Source: Chloroflexota bacterium (GTDB lineage Bacteria > Chloroflexota > Limnocylindria > Limnocylindrales > CSP1-4). Taken from it: a stretch of DNA of 6,225 nt. The notes under the pieces were generated by a model, which saw nothing but the letters and a program-made list of their open reading frames with translations, was not told where the DNA came from and made no database searches. The position numbers were made by a program, and so were the translations under genes. Below, piece by piece: positions 1-5,828 of this stretch (its first letter is position 1; each line of letters begins with the position of its first letter). The stretch is from NCBI GenBank assembly GCA_021785115.1, contig JAJYGO010000432.1:1-6225 (forward strand). Reading direction: 5' to 3'.

Positions 1-500
1 TCGAGGAGCTCATCGCGGGCGGCATCGCGGAGAGCGCCGTCGGGTCGTTCCGGCTCACGGCCGCGGGCAAGGACCGGGGCGCGGAGCTGATCAACGCGGA
101 TGGCGCCGAGTGGGGCGCCGAGCGGTCGCTGGCGGCGCTCGATGGCTTCATCCTGCTCGACCAGCGCATGAAGGACGTCGTGACCGCCTGGCAGACGCGC
201 GAGGTGGACGGCGTCCAGACATTCAACGACCACACCGACGCCGCCTACGACGCCGAGGTCCTCGCGCGCCTGGCGGCGCTGCACGCCGACACAGACGCCT
301 GGCTCTCGCCGCTCACCGCCCGGCTGCCCCGGCTCGCGAGCTACCAGGCGCGCCTCGGGAGCGCGGTCGCCCAGGCGACCGGCGGGAACGGGCGCTATGT
401 GGCGTCGCCTCGCGTCGACAGCTACCACAGCGTCTGGTTCGAGCTGCACGAGGACCTCATCCGGCTCTCTGGCAGGACCCGAGCCGAGGAAGTCGCGTGA
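1..500 (+). CDS. C-terminal part of an unrecognised protein (5' end outside window)
   Basis: The reading frame is open from base 3 and ends at TGA 498-500, giving 165 residues with no start in view. The first internal Met is residue 56 (base 168), but protein-like sequence continues upstream of it, so that Met is not the start. Residues 18-30 (LTAAGKDRGAELI) resemble the end of a winged-helix domain of the MarR/PadR kind, where a beta hairpin leads to 'LTxxGxxxxxxL'. The rest is predicted mainly helical and ends in a conserved-looking segment (RYVASPRVDSYHSVWFELHE at 136-155, then DLIRLSGRTRAEE). From memory, this tail resembles actinobacterial hypothetical proteins sometimes found near PEP-utilising enzymes; I cannot verify that. 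There is no signal peptide or membrane segment in the visible part. A 77-nt gap separates it from the cupin, so it may or may not be in the same transcript. I assign no function. Confidence 0.72.
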   Translation, partial: EELIAGGIAESAVGSFRLTAAGKDRGAELINADGAEWGAERSLAALDGFILLDQRMKDVVTAWQTREVDGVQTFNDHTDAAYDAEVLARLAALHADTDAWLSPLTARLPRLASYQARLGSAVAQATGGNGRYVASPRVDSYHSVWFELHEDLIRLSGRTRAEEVA

Positions 501-566
501 TCGCTCGGCGCGGGGCGCGACCGGGCCGGGCCGGGTCATCCAGTTCGCAGATGCCAGCTGTTTCGC

Positions 567-574
567 AGGGAGGA
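567..574 (+). promoter_or_regulatory. Shine-Dalgarno of the cupin gene
   Basis: AGGGAGGA lies 3 nt before ATG 578. It favours this start over the in-frame ATG at 551, which would add nine residues and has no purine-rich stretch in front of it. Confidence 0.75.
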
Positions 575-577
575 TCG

Positions 578-946
578 ATGTTCAAGCGGATCGATCGCAC
601 CGAGGCAGAGGTCATGGAGCTCCCGGGACGGACGTGGCGCTCCTATCTCGGTCCTCAGAACACGCCGACGCGCAACTCCTCGATGGGGACCTCCTTGTTC
701 CCACCCGGCTCCTGCCCGCCCGGCCACGTCCACCCGGCCGAGGAGGAGACCGTCTACTGCATCTCCGGCCGCGGCCGGCTCGTGAGCCCCGAGGGCAATG
801 CCGAGTTGGAGCCAGGCGTCGCGGTGTGGATCCCCGCCGGTCTGTTCCACGCCACAGAATGCGACGGCCCGGAGCCGCTTGAGCTCCTGTGCTCCTTCTC
901 GCCGCCGGTCGCCGCAGGCTCGTACGAGCGCCGCGGGCCGGCATGA
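578..946 (+). CDS. Small single-domain cupin protein
   Basis: A 122-residue protein that is almost entirely one cupin beta-barrel. Motif 1, G(X)5HXH(X)4E(X)6G, is perfect: G44, H50, H52, E57, G64. Motif 2 is G80(X)5P86XG88(X)2H91, with Cys95 in place of the usual Asn. H50, H52, E57 and H91 form a complete metal-binding set, so a bound divalent metal is likely and a structural-only role less so. There is no signal peptide, so it is probably cytoplasmic. Small cupins of this type include sugar isomerases/epimerases, dioxygenases, decarboxylases and pure sugar-binding proteins, and sequence alone does not choose among them. The stop codon is one base before the start of the transketolase N-terminal gene, so the two are almost certainly cotranslated. 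The likely job is therefore on the same sugar or keto intermediate, for example as an isomerase or accessory step; that role is inferred. The start is set by a good ribosome site. Confidence 0.92.
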   Translation: MFKRIDRTEAEVMELPGRTWRSYLGPQNTPTRNSSMGTSLFPPGSCPPGHVHPAEEETVYCISGRGRLVSPEGNAELEPGVAVWIPAGLFHATECDGPEPLELLCSFSPPVAAGSYERRGPA

Positions 947-947
947 G

Positions 948-1844
948 ATGAACGCACTCCCGGCGGTCCCCCCGCCCGCCGACATCGCCGGCCTCGAGGA
1001 GGTCGCACGCCGGATCAGGGTCGAGGTCGTTCGCACGATCAACGCCGTCCGTGTCGGGCACATGGGCGGCTCGCTGTCGGAGGCGGACCTCCTCGCAGCA
1101 CTCTACTTCGGCGTGCTGCGGATCCGCCCCGACGAGCCCGGCTGGCCGGACCGCGACCGGTTCGTCCTCTCGAAGGGGCACGCCTCAGTGGGGCTCTACG
1201 CCGCGCTCGCGCTGCGCGGGTACTTCCCGGTCGAGGAGCTCCGCACGTTCGACCGGATCGGCACGCGACTCCAAGGGCACCCGGACATGACCCGACTGCC
1301 GGGCCTCGACATGTCCACGGGCTCGCTGGGGACGGGCATCTCGGCCGCGGTCGGCATGGCGCTCGCTGCGCGGCTCATGGGGACCGGGAGCCGGACCTTC
1401 GCGCTGCTCGGCGACGGGGAGTGCCAGGAGGGCTCGGTCTGGGAGGCAGCGATGGTCGCCGCGCGGTACGGCCTCGACCAGCTGGTCGCGATCGTGGACC
1501 ACAACAGGCTCCAGCAGTTCGGCTGGCAGGGCGACGCGCCTGAGCACCGTCTGCCGCCCGAGGAGCCGGGCGAACTGGTTCGCAAGTGGGCTGCGTTCGG
1601 GTGGCGCGTGCTCGAGATCGACGGGCACGACATGGGTCAGGTCGTCGCGGCGCTTGCGTCCGCGACCGACGAGCCGGACGGCCGCCCGGTCGCGATCATC
1701 GCCAACACGATCAAGGGCCGAGGCCTCTCGTTCGCCGAGGGCGAGTACCTCTGGCACGTGAAGGTTCCGACGGTCGCCGAGTACGCCCAGGCGCTCGCCG
1801 AGCTGGGCGAGTCCGCAGCTGCCGAGCCGGAGGCCACGCGATGA
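948..1844 (+). CDS. Transketolase, N-terminal (ThDP-binding) subunit
   Basis: 298 residues matching the first domain of transketolase, in the two-gene form where the enzyme is split into subunits. It should bind thiamine diphosphate and Mg2+ and, with the next gene product, transfer a two-carbon ketol unit between a ketose and an aldose, usually as phosphates, in the cytoplasm. Visible motifs are VGHMGGSLS (37-45), the FVLSKGHAS block with H78 (72-80), GHP (110-112), STGSLGTG (123-130), the ThDP/Mg motif GDG 155-157 with N186 about 30 residues on, DGHD (225-228), TIKGRG (254-259) and LWH (268-270). The length is normal for a split N-terminal subunit. ATG 948 follows the cupin stop (944-946) with no strong Shine-Dalgarno of its own, which suggests translational coupling. 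An upstream extension of the frame overlaps the cupin gene and is not protein-like. Relatives act in the pentose phosphate pathway but also in dedicated pathways, for instance apulose-4-phosphate transketolase (AptA/AptB) and the sulfoquinovose enzyme SqwG/SqwH. The substrate here is unknown. Confidence 0.95.
   Translation: MNALPAVPPPADIAGLEEVARRIRVEVVRTINAVRVGHMGGSLSEADLLAALYFGVLRIRPDEPGWPDRDRFVLSKGHASVGLYAALALRGYFPVEELRTFDRIGTRLQGHPDMTRLPGLDMSTGSLGTGISAAVGMALAARLMGTGSRTFALLGDGECQEGSVWEAAMVAARYGLDQLVAIVDHNRLQQFGWQGDAPEHRLPPEEPGELVRKWAAFGWRVLEIDGHDMGQVVAALASATDEPDGRPVAIIANTIKGRGLSFAEGEYLWHVKVPTVAEYAQALAELGESAAAEPEATR
1829..1833 (+). promoter_or_regulatory. Shine-Dalgarno of the transketolase C-terminal gene
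   Basis: GGAGG lies 7 nt before ATG 1841, inside the last codons of the upstream subunit gene. It supports the ATGA-overlap start and matched expression of the two subunits. Confidence 0.75.
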
Positions 1845-2794
1845 CGCTCCCGATGGGCCGCGCGATGCGCGAGGCGTTCGGCGAGACCGTGACCGCGCTG
1901 GCCGACGCGGATCGCCGGATCGTGATGCTCGACGGGGACCTCGGCACCTCCACGCGCGCCGAGGTCTTCCAGCGCGCGCACCCTGAGCGCTTCCTCCAGA
2001 TGGGGATCGCCGAGCAGAACATGCTGGGCGTGGCAGCCGGCCTCGCGAGCTGCGGGATGGTCCCGTTCATCAGCACGTTCGTGGCGTTCGCAGTCGTCCG
2101 GCCGCTGGACCAGATCCGCGTCCTCATCGCCCAGCCGCGCATGAACGTCAAGATCACCGGCGGCTACGCGGGCCTGTTCGTGGGCGCCGCCGGCAAGACC
2201 CACCAGATCGTGGACGACATCGCGATCATCCGGGCGATGCCGAACATGGTGACCATCTCCCCCGCCGACGACGTCGAAGCGGCCCAGGCGATCCGCTGGG
2301 CTGCCGCCTACGACGGCCCGGTGTACATCCGTCTCGTGCGGGACCCCACACAGCGCCTGTTCGGCGAGGACCATGTGTTCGACCCGGCCCGGGCGGTGGT
2401 CGTCCGCGAGGGCGCCGACGTGGCGTTGATCAGCACCGGCGCCCAGACGCCCAGGGTCGTGGACGCGGCGGAGCTGCTCGCAGCGCGCGGGATCGACGCA
2501 CACGTGCTTCACGTCTCGACGCTCAAACCGCTCGACGTGGCCTCGATCGTCGCCGCCGCCGAGCGGACGAACCTCGTCGTCACCGTCGAGGAGCATTCGG
2601 TGATCGGTGGGCTCGGCGGCGCGGTCGCGGAGACGCTCGGCGAGCATTGGCCGACGACGATGAAGCGGCTCGGGCTGCAGGACGTGTTCGGGGAGTCGGC
2701 GTCCAACGCCGACCTGCTCGATCGGTTCGGCCTCTCGCCCAAGCGCGTCGCGGAGCAGGTCTCCGCTTTCCTCGACACCGCACCCCATCGCTGA
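1841..2794 (+). CDS. Transketolase, C-terminal (pyrimidine-binding plus C-domain) subunit
   Basis: 317 residues completing the enzyme started by the upstream gene. Residues about 5-170 form the pyrimidine-binding domain. GIAEQNM (55-61) carries the family's catalytic glutamate, E58, which activates ThDP by contacting the N1' of its aminopyrimidine. THQIVDDIAIIRAMPNM (120-136) is the conserved block lining the active site. Residues about 185-310 are the transketolase C-terminal domain, with STLKPLD (226-232) and VVTVEEHSVIGGLGG (246-260). The length is normal for a stand-alone C-terminal subunit. The start ATG shares ATGA with the stop of the N-terminal subunit (4-nt overlap) and has a good ribosome site, so the pair should be made in a fixed ratio and work as a heteromer. 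DXS (deoxyxylulose-phosphate synthase) is the main alternative superfamily member. I judge it less likely because DXS is normally one fused, longer chain, and the neighbours here are sugar dehydrogenases rather than isoprenoid genes. No key residue is missing. Confidence 0.95.
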   Translation: MTLPMGRAMREAFGETVTALADADRRIVMLDGDLGTSTRAEVFQRAHPERFLQMGIAEQNMLGVAAGLASCGMVPFISTFVAFAVVRPLDQIRVLIAQPRMNVKITGGYAGLFVGAAGKTHQIVDDIAIIRAMPNMVTISPADDVEAAQAIRWAAAYDGPVYIRLVRDPTQRLFGEDHVFDPARAVVVREGADVALISTGAQTPRVVDAAELLAARGIDAHVLHVSTLKPLDVASIVAAAERTNLVVTVEEHSVIGGLGGAVAETLGEHWPTTMKRLGLQDVFGESASNADLLDRFGLSPKRVAEQVSAFLDTAPHR

Positions 2795-2806
2795 CGCCCC
2801 GCCCGC

Positions 2807-2820
2807 GCCGCCCCGGCGGC
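2807..2820 (+). other. Short GC hairpin between transketolase and dehydrogenase genes
   Basis: GCCGC (2807-2811) can pair with GCGGC (2816-2820) around a 4-nt loop, 12 nt after the transketolase stop. There is no T-run, so it is not a convincing terminator. In such GC-rich DNA it may be chance; at most it could tune expression of the downstream dehydrogenase or protect the upstream mRNA. Confidence 0.22.
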
Positions 2821-2834
2821 CCGGCAGAACCACC

Positions 2835-2840
2835 GGAGGT
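2835..2840 (+). promoter_or_regulatory. Shine-Dalgarno deciding the GTG start of the dehydrogenase
   Basis: GGAGGT lies 5 nt before GTG 2846. The in-frame ATG at 2897 (residue 18) has no purine-rich sequence before it, so the GTG start is preferred. Confidence 0.8.
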
Positions 2841-2845
2841 CCCCC

Positions 2846-3940
2846 GTGCCCACCGCCGCCGACACCACGCCCGACCGGACCGCCATTCCGGCCACGATGG
2901 AGGCGCTCGTCGTCCTCGAGCCCGGCCGGCTCGAGATCCGCGAGGTCCCCGTGCCGGCCCCCGGCCCCAACGAAGTCCTCGCCAGGGTCAGGGCGGTCTC
3001 GATTTGCGGGACCGACGCGCACCTCATCCACGGCGACTACCCCGGGTTCTGGCCTCCGTCCTTCCCGTTCATCCCGGGTCATGAGTGGGCCGGCGAGATC
3101 GCGGCGCTCGGGCCCGGCGCGGCGCTCTACGGGTGGAAGGTCGGTGACCGGGTCGCCGGCACCTCGCACGACGCCTGCGGCGTCTGCCAGAAGTGCGTCG
3201 AGGGCCAGTACAACCTGTGCGAGAACTACGGAAGGCCCGGGCTCCACAAGCAGTACGGGCACAACCACCAGGGCGCCGACGCAACCTACGTGGTGCAGGG
3301 CGTGAAGACGATCTTCCGGCTCCCAGACGGGCTGACGTTCGACGACGGCGCGCTCGTGGACCCGGCGTCGATCGCGCTCCACGTCGCCAACCGCGGCGGC
3401 GTCCGGCCGGGCGACACCGTGGCCATCACGGGCGCCGGGACGATCGGGATGCTGGCGGGCGACGCGGCGCTGGTCCGCGGCGCTGGCCGGGTCATCGTCG
3501 TCGGTCGCGGGTACCGCCTCGCAAAGGCGGCGTCCATGGGCTTCGAGACCGTGGACTCCACGGCTGGCGACGCCGTCACGACCGTCCGGGCGATGACCGG
3601 CGGCCTCGGCGTCGACGTCGCGCTCGAGTGCGCGGGCGCGCCCGAGACGGTCAACGCGGCGCTCGGCATGCTCCGGCGCGGCGGGCGGTGCGCGGCTGTG
3701 GGCATCCCCACCGAGGGCGTGACGATCGGGTTGCAGAGGCTCGTGCTTGACGAACTGGAGCTGGTCGGGTCGCGGGCGTCGGCGGGCGAGATGCGGAGGG
3801 TCATGCCACTCGTTGAGCAGGGACGCGTGCGCGTGCGCGAGATGGTCACGCATCGCTTCTCGCTCACCGACTACCCGAGGGCGCTCGCCACGTTCAACGA
3901 TCGGGCAGGCGGCGCGATCAAGATCATCGTCAACCCATGA
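2846..3940 (+). CDS. Zinc-dependent medium-chain alcohol/polyol dehydrogenase
   Basis: 364 residues of the MDR family (sorbitol, threonine and alcohol dehydrogenase group), a cytoplasmic NAD(P)-dependent enzyme interconverting a secondary alcohol and a ketone. Domain order is normal: GroES-like catalytic domain (about 18-150), Rossmann domain (about 170-310), return to the catalytic domain. Catalytic zinc ligands are C54 (ICGTD), H79 with E80 (PGHEWAGE), and probably D172 in VDPAS, where many relatives have Glu or Cys. The structural zinc site is complete: C111, C114, C117, C125 in CGVCQKCVEGQYNLC. The nucleotide loop is GAGTIG (196-201). After the second Rossmann strand the sequence is VVGRGYRL (218-225), with no acidic residue where NAD-specific members have Asp, but with R221 and R224, which leans towards NADP. 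It lies 51 nt after the transketolase genes and probably ends the operon. The context suggests oxidation of a polyol or sugar, or reduction of a keto-sugar. The exact substrate cannot be read from sequence. Confidence 0.95.
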   Translation: MPTAADTTPDRTAIPATMEALVVLEPGRLEIREVPVPAPGPNEVLARVRAVSICGTDAHLIHGDYPGFWPPSFPFIPGHEWAGEIAALGPGAALYGWKVGDRVAGTSHDACGVCQKCVEGQYNLCENYGRPGLHKQYGHNHQGADATYVVQGVKTIFRLPDGLTFDDGALVDPASIALHVANRGGVRPGDTVAITGAGTIGMLAGDAALVRGAGRVIVVGRGYRLAKAASMGFETVDSTAGDAVTTVRAMTGGLGVDVALECAGAPETVNAALGMLRRGGRCAAVGIPTEGVTIGLQRLVLDELELVGSRASAGEMRRVMPLVEQGRVRVREMVTHRFSLTDYPRALATFNDRAGGAIKIIVNP

Positions 3941-3948
3941 CGCGGGCC

Positions 3949-4346
3949 TCACGATCCTGCTTGCCGCGGGCACCAGCTGGCCGCGGGGCACCAGTGGCGA
4001 ACCCGCACCACATCCTCACCGCACAGCTGCTCGCCGTGGGCATCGAGCTCACGCCCGGCGAGACGCGCGATTCCGACGGCGGGGGGCTCGCGGCTTGACC
4101 CGGACTCGGTCGTGGCGAACCGGACGCCGGGCGCCGCGGCGGTCGCCGCCACCGCATCGCCCCACGTCGTCTCGCGCTCGGCCCAGATGTAGCCCAACCC
4201 AGTGCGGCGCGGAGCGTGGCCTCGGCGTCCGCCGCGACCTCAGCCCCAGGCCGGAGCGCCCGTCCCGCGGCGTCGACCTCGTCGACCGCGGCGATCCGAG
4301 GGCCGCGCCAGTCGGGCGCGCAGGCGAGCGGGCCGAAAGCCGGCAC
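3949..4346 (-). pseudogene. Unidentified frameshifted minus-strand coding remnant
   Basis: Two minus-strand frames look like ordinary protein and join if one frame change is allowed near 4190-4200. The first part, starting at ATG 4346, reads as about 50 residues with an Ala/Val/Asp/Glu composition (core AAVDEVDAAGRALRPGAEVA). The second continues with GYIWAERETTWGDAVAATAA and runs to TGA at 3949-3951. Codons in both parts end almost always in G or C, as in the intact genes. The other frames over the same bases are Arg/Pro-rich. The combined length is about 130 residues. I recognise no family and see no catalytic motif. There is no clear ribosome site. It could be the eroded remains of a gene, a real gene with a sequencing error, or a chance open stretch in high-GC DNA. 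Its end faces the end of the plus-strand dehydrogenase, so the two would be convergent. Confidence 0.33.
3962..3994 (+). repeat. Imperfect tandem repeat with hairpin potential after the dehydrogenase
   Basis: GCCGCGGGCACCAG (3963-3976) is repeated as GCCGCGGGGCACCAG (3980-3994), with one extra G and a 3-nt spacer, so the period is 17 nt. The same bases can fold: TGCC and GCGG (3962-3969) pair with CCGC (3981-3984) and GGCA (3987-3990), with a 2-nt bulge and an 11-nt loop. It starts 21 nt after the dehydrogenase stop. There is no T-run, so termination is possible but unproven. Confidence 0.4.
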
Positions 4347-4433
4347 ATCCTCAACCTGCGACTGTTTCGCGCGGGCCGCACGGACGCTACCGGGCCGCGG
4401 TGAGAACGGCGCCGGAGTGTGGCCCGGAGCCGC

Positions 4434-4630
4434 CTACGCGGGCTCGAGCAACAGGGACCGCAGCCGCTGCCGCGCGGCATCCTCGGGAGCGAGGCCCGGC
4501 AGGATCGCCGAGCGGTAGACAGCCCGGTCCGCCGGCGCATCCCGCCGCCAGCCAGGTGGCCGCCGACGGAGCGGAAGTTGACGAGCCCGAGGAGCGGGGC
4601 GGGTCCCTCAGGATGCTCGTGGTGGCGCAT
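4434..4630 (-). pseudogene. Frameshifted N-terminal remnant of a tyrosine-phosphatase-like protein
   Basis: Read from ATG at 4630 on the minus strand, residues 13-23 give LLGLVNFRSVG, followed by GHLAGGGMRRRTGL. This fits the start of the Tyr_phosphatase3-type family, whose N-terminus usually reads like NFRD(V/L)GG...DG..VR.G.LYRS. After the Leu codon ending at 4520 the frame breaks. If one base is taken as lost near 4518-4519, the next frame continues as YRSAILPGLAPEDAARQRL, exactly the expected YRS and PED-type segment, then stops at TAG 4434-4436. The total of 197 nt is one short of a multiple of three, consistent with a single-base deletion. The catalytic HCxxGxxR loop and the remaining roughly 180 residues of a normal family member are not found downstream, so this is a truncated, inactive relic. 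Family members dephosphorylate proteins or phosphoinositides. No role is expected here. The reading rests on motif memory without a database search. Confidence 0.55.
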
Positions 4631-4770
4631 CCGGCTCTGGCGCTTGACCGTAGATCGACCACACCACCACACGGTACGCCACGCGATGATCGGGCCTGAG
4701 CACCAGCCCCCACGCGACCGGGCACCGGAGATCGGTGACAGAATAGCGCCTCGGCGCGTTGACCACCCCT

Positions 4771-4775
4771 GGGAG
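4771..4775 (+). promoter_or_regulatory. Shine-Dalgarno of the SDR gene
   Basis: GGGAG lies 4 nt before ATG 4780. It favours this start over the in-frame TTG at 4759, which would add seven residues and lacks a ribosome site. Confidence 0.6.
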
Positions 4776-4779
4776 CACG

Positions 4780-5565
4780 ATGAGCTATCTCGACACCTTC
4801 AGCCTTGCAGGTCGCGTCGCATTCGTGCCGGGTGGCGGCGGTGCGATCGGCACTGCCGTCGCCAAGGCGCTCGCCGGGGCCGGCGCCCGCGTGGCGATCG
4901 CGAACCACACGCTCGACAAGGCCGAGGCGGCTGCCGAGGCGGTACGTTCGGCAGGCGGCGACGCGATCGGGCTGCAGGCCGATGCGACCGTCGAGGCCGA
5001 CTGCGAGCGGGCAGTCTCCTCGACCGTCGAGCGGTTCGGGCGCCTGGACATCGTCGTCAACTGCGTCGGTGGCGGGGCCGGCAAGGTCCTGTTCGACGCT
5101 CAGGAGTACCCGAGGGACGCCTGGGACTGGATCATGGAGCTCAACGTCAGGGGCGTCCTGGTGCCGACGCAGGCGGCCGTGCGAGCGATGATTGACGCAG
5201 GTCATGGCGGCAGGGTCGTGAACATCAGCTCCGTCCGCGCCAAGCTGGGGATTGGCGCCGGCTACTCGGCCTACGTGGCGGCCAAGGGGGCCGTCGAGTC
5301 GCTGACCCGCCAGTGGGCGACCGAGTGGGCCCGTCATGGCATCAACGTCAACGCGATCTCCCCGACGTTCGTCGACACCCCACAGGTTGCGATGCTCCTG
5401 GATGATCCGACCTTCCGGGACGGTATCGTCCGACGGATCCCCCTTGGGCGCGTCGGCGCTACCGAGGACATGACCGGCGCAGTCGTCTTCCTGTGCTCCG
5501 ATGCGGCCTCGTTCATCACGGGGCAAGTGCTCGGGATCGACGGCGGCCTCACGGCGACCCAGTAA
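4780..5565 (+). CDS. Short-chain dehydrogenase/reductase (SDR)
   Basis: 261 residues, the normal length for a classical SDR; a cytoplasmic NAD(P)-dependent oxidoreductase. The Gly-rich cofactor loop is PGGGGAIG (17-24), where Pro replaces the usual Thr of TGGxxGIG. After the second strand the sequence is AIANHTLDKAE (39-49), with Asn42 rather than the Asp that marks NAD preference, so NADP use is possible. D68 is the usual adenine-contact Asp. NCVGG (94-98) replaces NNAGG. The catalytic residues are all present: N122 in LNVRG, S151 (in NISSVRAK), Y165 and K169 in YVAAK. The S-to-Y spacing is 14, one more than in many SDRs, because of the KLGIGAGYSAY loop. NAISPTFVDTP (191-201) and the C-terminal ITGQVLGIDGG (246-256) are typical. 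Overall it resembles gluconate/polyol or 3-oxoacyl reductase-like members. Given the upstream transketolase and zinc dehydrogenase, a sugar or polyol substrate is the best inference. It lies 839 nt from that operon, so it probably has its own promoter, which I could not identify. Confidence 0.95.
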   Translation: MSYLDTFSLAGRVAFVPGGGGAIGTAVAKALAGAGARVAIANHTLDKAEAAAEAVRSAGGDAIGLQADATVEADCERAVSSTVERFGRLDIVVNCVGGGAGKVLFDAQEYPRDAWDWIMELNVRGVLVPTQAAVRAMIDAGHGGRVVNISSVRAKLGIGAGYSAYVAAKGAVESLTRQWATEWARHGINVNAISPTFVDTPQVAMLLDDPTFRDGIVRRIPLGRVGATEDMTGAVVFLCSDAASFITGQVLGIDGGLTATQ

Positions 5566-5566
5566 T

Positions 5567-5582
5567 CCCGCCGTCACGCGGG
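5567..5582 (+). terminator. Weak hairpin after the SDR gene
   Basis: CCCGC (5567-5571) pairs with GCGGG (5578-5582) around a 6-nt loop, starting 2 nt after the stop codon. The five G-C pairs are stable but no T-run follows, so it could be a poor intrinsic terminator, an mRNA 3' end stabiliser, or chance. Confidence 0.3.
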
Positions 5583-5828
5583 CATCCAGATCGGCAGGAT
5601 GGTGCTCGAGCCCATCCGTGACCGCGCCCGTCCCGTCGGCAACCGGCCCACTGCCGATCGCCCGGGATGCCGAGCCACACGACCCTTGACGCATTCTTGA
5701 GGGGACCTTGCCCCAACCCCGATGGCATGTGGCGAGCCACCGCCGGAAAATGGCCTTCAGCACCGGCAGACAGCCCGGGCCGCCTCGCTCCTGCGAAGTC
5801 CATTGCCCGTTTGCGACGGACCCCTCTG

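Larger units (their letters stand above)
3941..4779. other. 839-nt region without an intact gene
   Basis: Plus-strand frames here give Arg/Pro-rich, low-complexity translations typical of non-coding frames in GC-rich DNA. The minus strand carries protein-like pieces with G/C-ending codons that are broken by frame changes, annotated separately at 3949-4346 and 4434-4630. A short imperfect tandem repeat with hairpin potential sits at 3962-3994. Before the SDR start there is only a weak -10-like CAGAAT (4739-4744) with no convincing -35, so I do not call a promoter. I see no tRNA, transposase fragment, CRISPR array or strong terminator. Confidence 0.6.

Noticed and set aside
1637..3991. A minus-strand open frame of 784 codons across the transketolase and dehydrogenase genes.
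   Set aside because: It is antisense to three clearly recognisable proteins, its translation is Arg/Asp/His-rich without motifs, and long antisense frames are expected in high-GC DNA with G/C-biased third positions.
3747..4403. A plus-strand open frame running from inside the dehydrogenase into the gap.
   Set aside because: It starts inside the dehydrogenase in another frame, and its product is Arg/Pro-rich low-complexity sequence.
4419..5195. A plus-strand open frame overlapping the SDR start.
   Set aside because: Over the SDR it lies in a different frame from the motif-bearing one, and the remainder has Arg-rich shadow composition.
5686..5714. A TTGACG -35-like box (5686-5691) upstream of the response regulator.
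   Set aside because: No -10-like hexamer lies 16-19 nt downstream; that stretch is C-rich.
5727..5828. ATG 5727 as the response regulator start.
   Set aside because: It is in frame, but the added 34 residues are Arg/Ala/Pro-rich, no ribosome site precedes it, and GTG 5829 gives a more typical N-terminus. It is kept only as an alternative.
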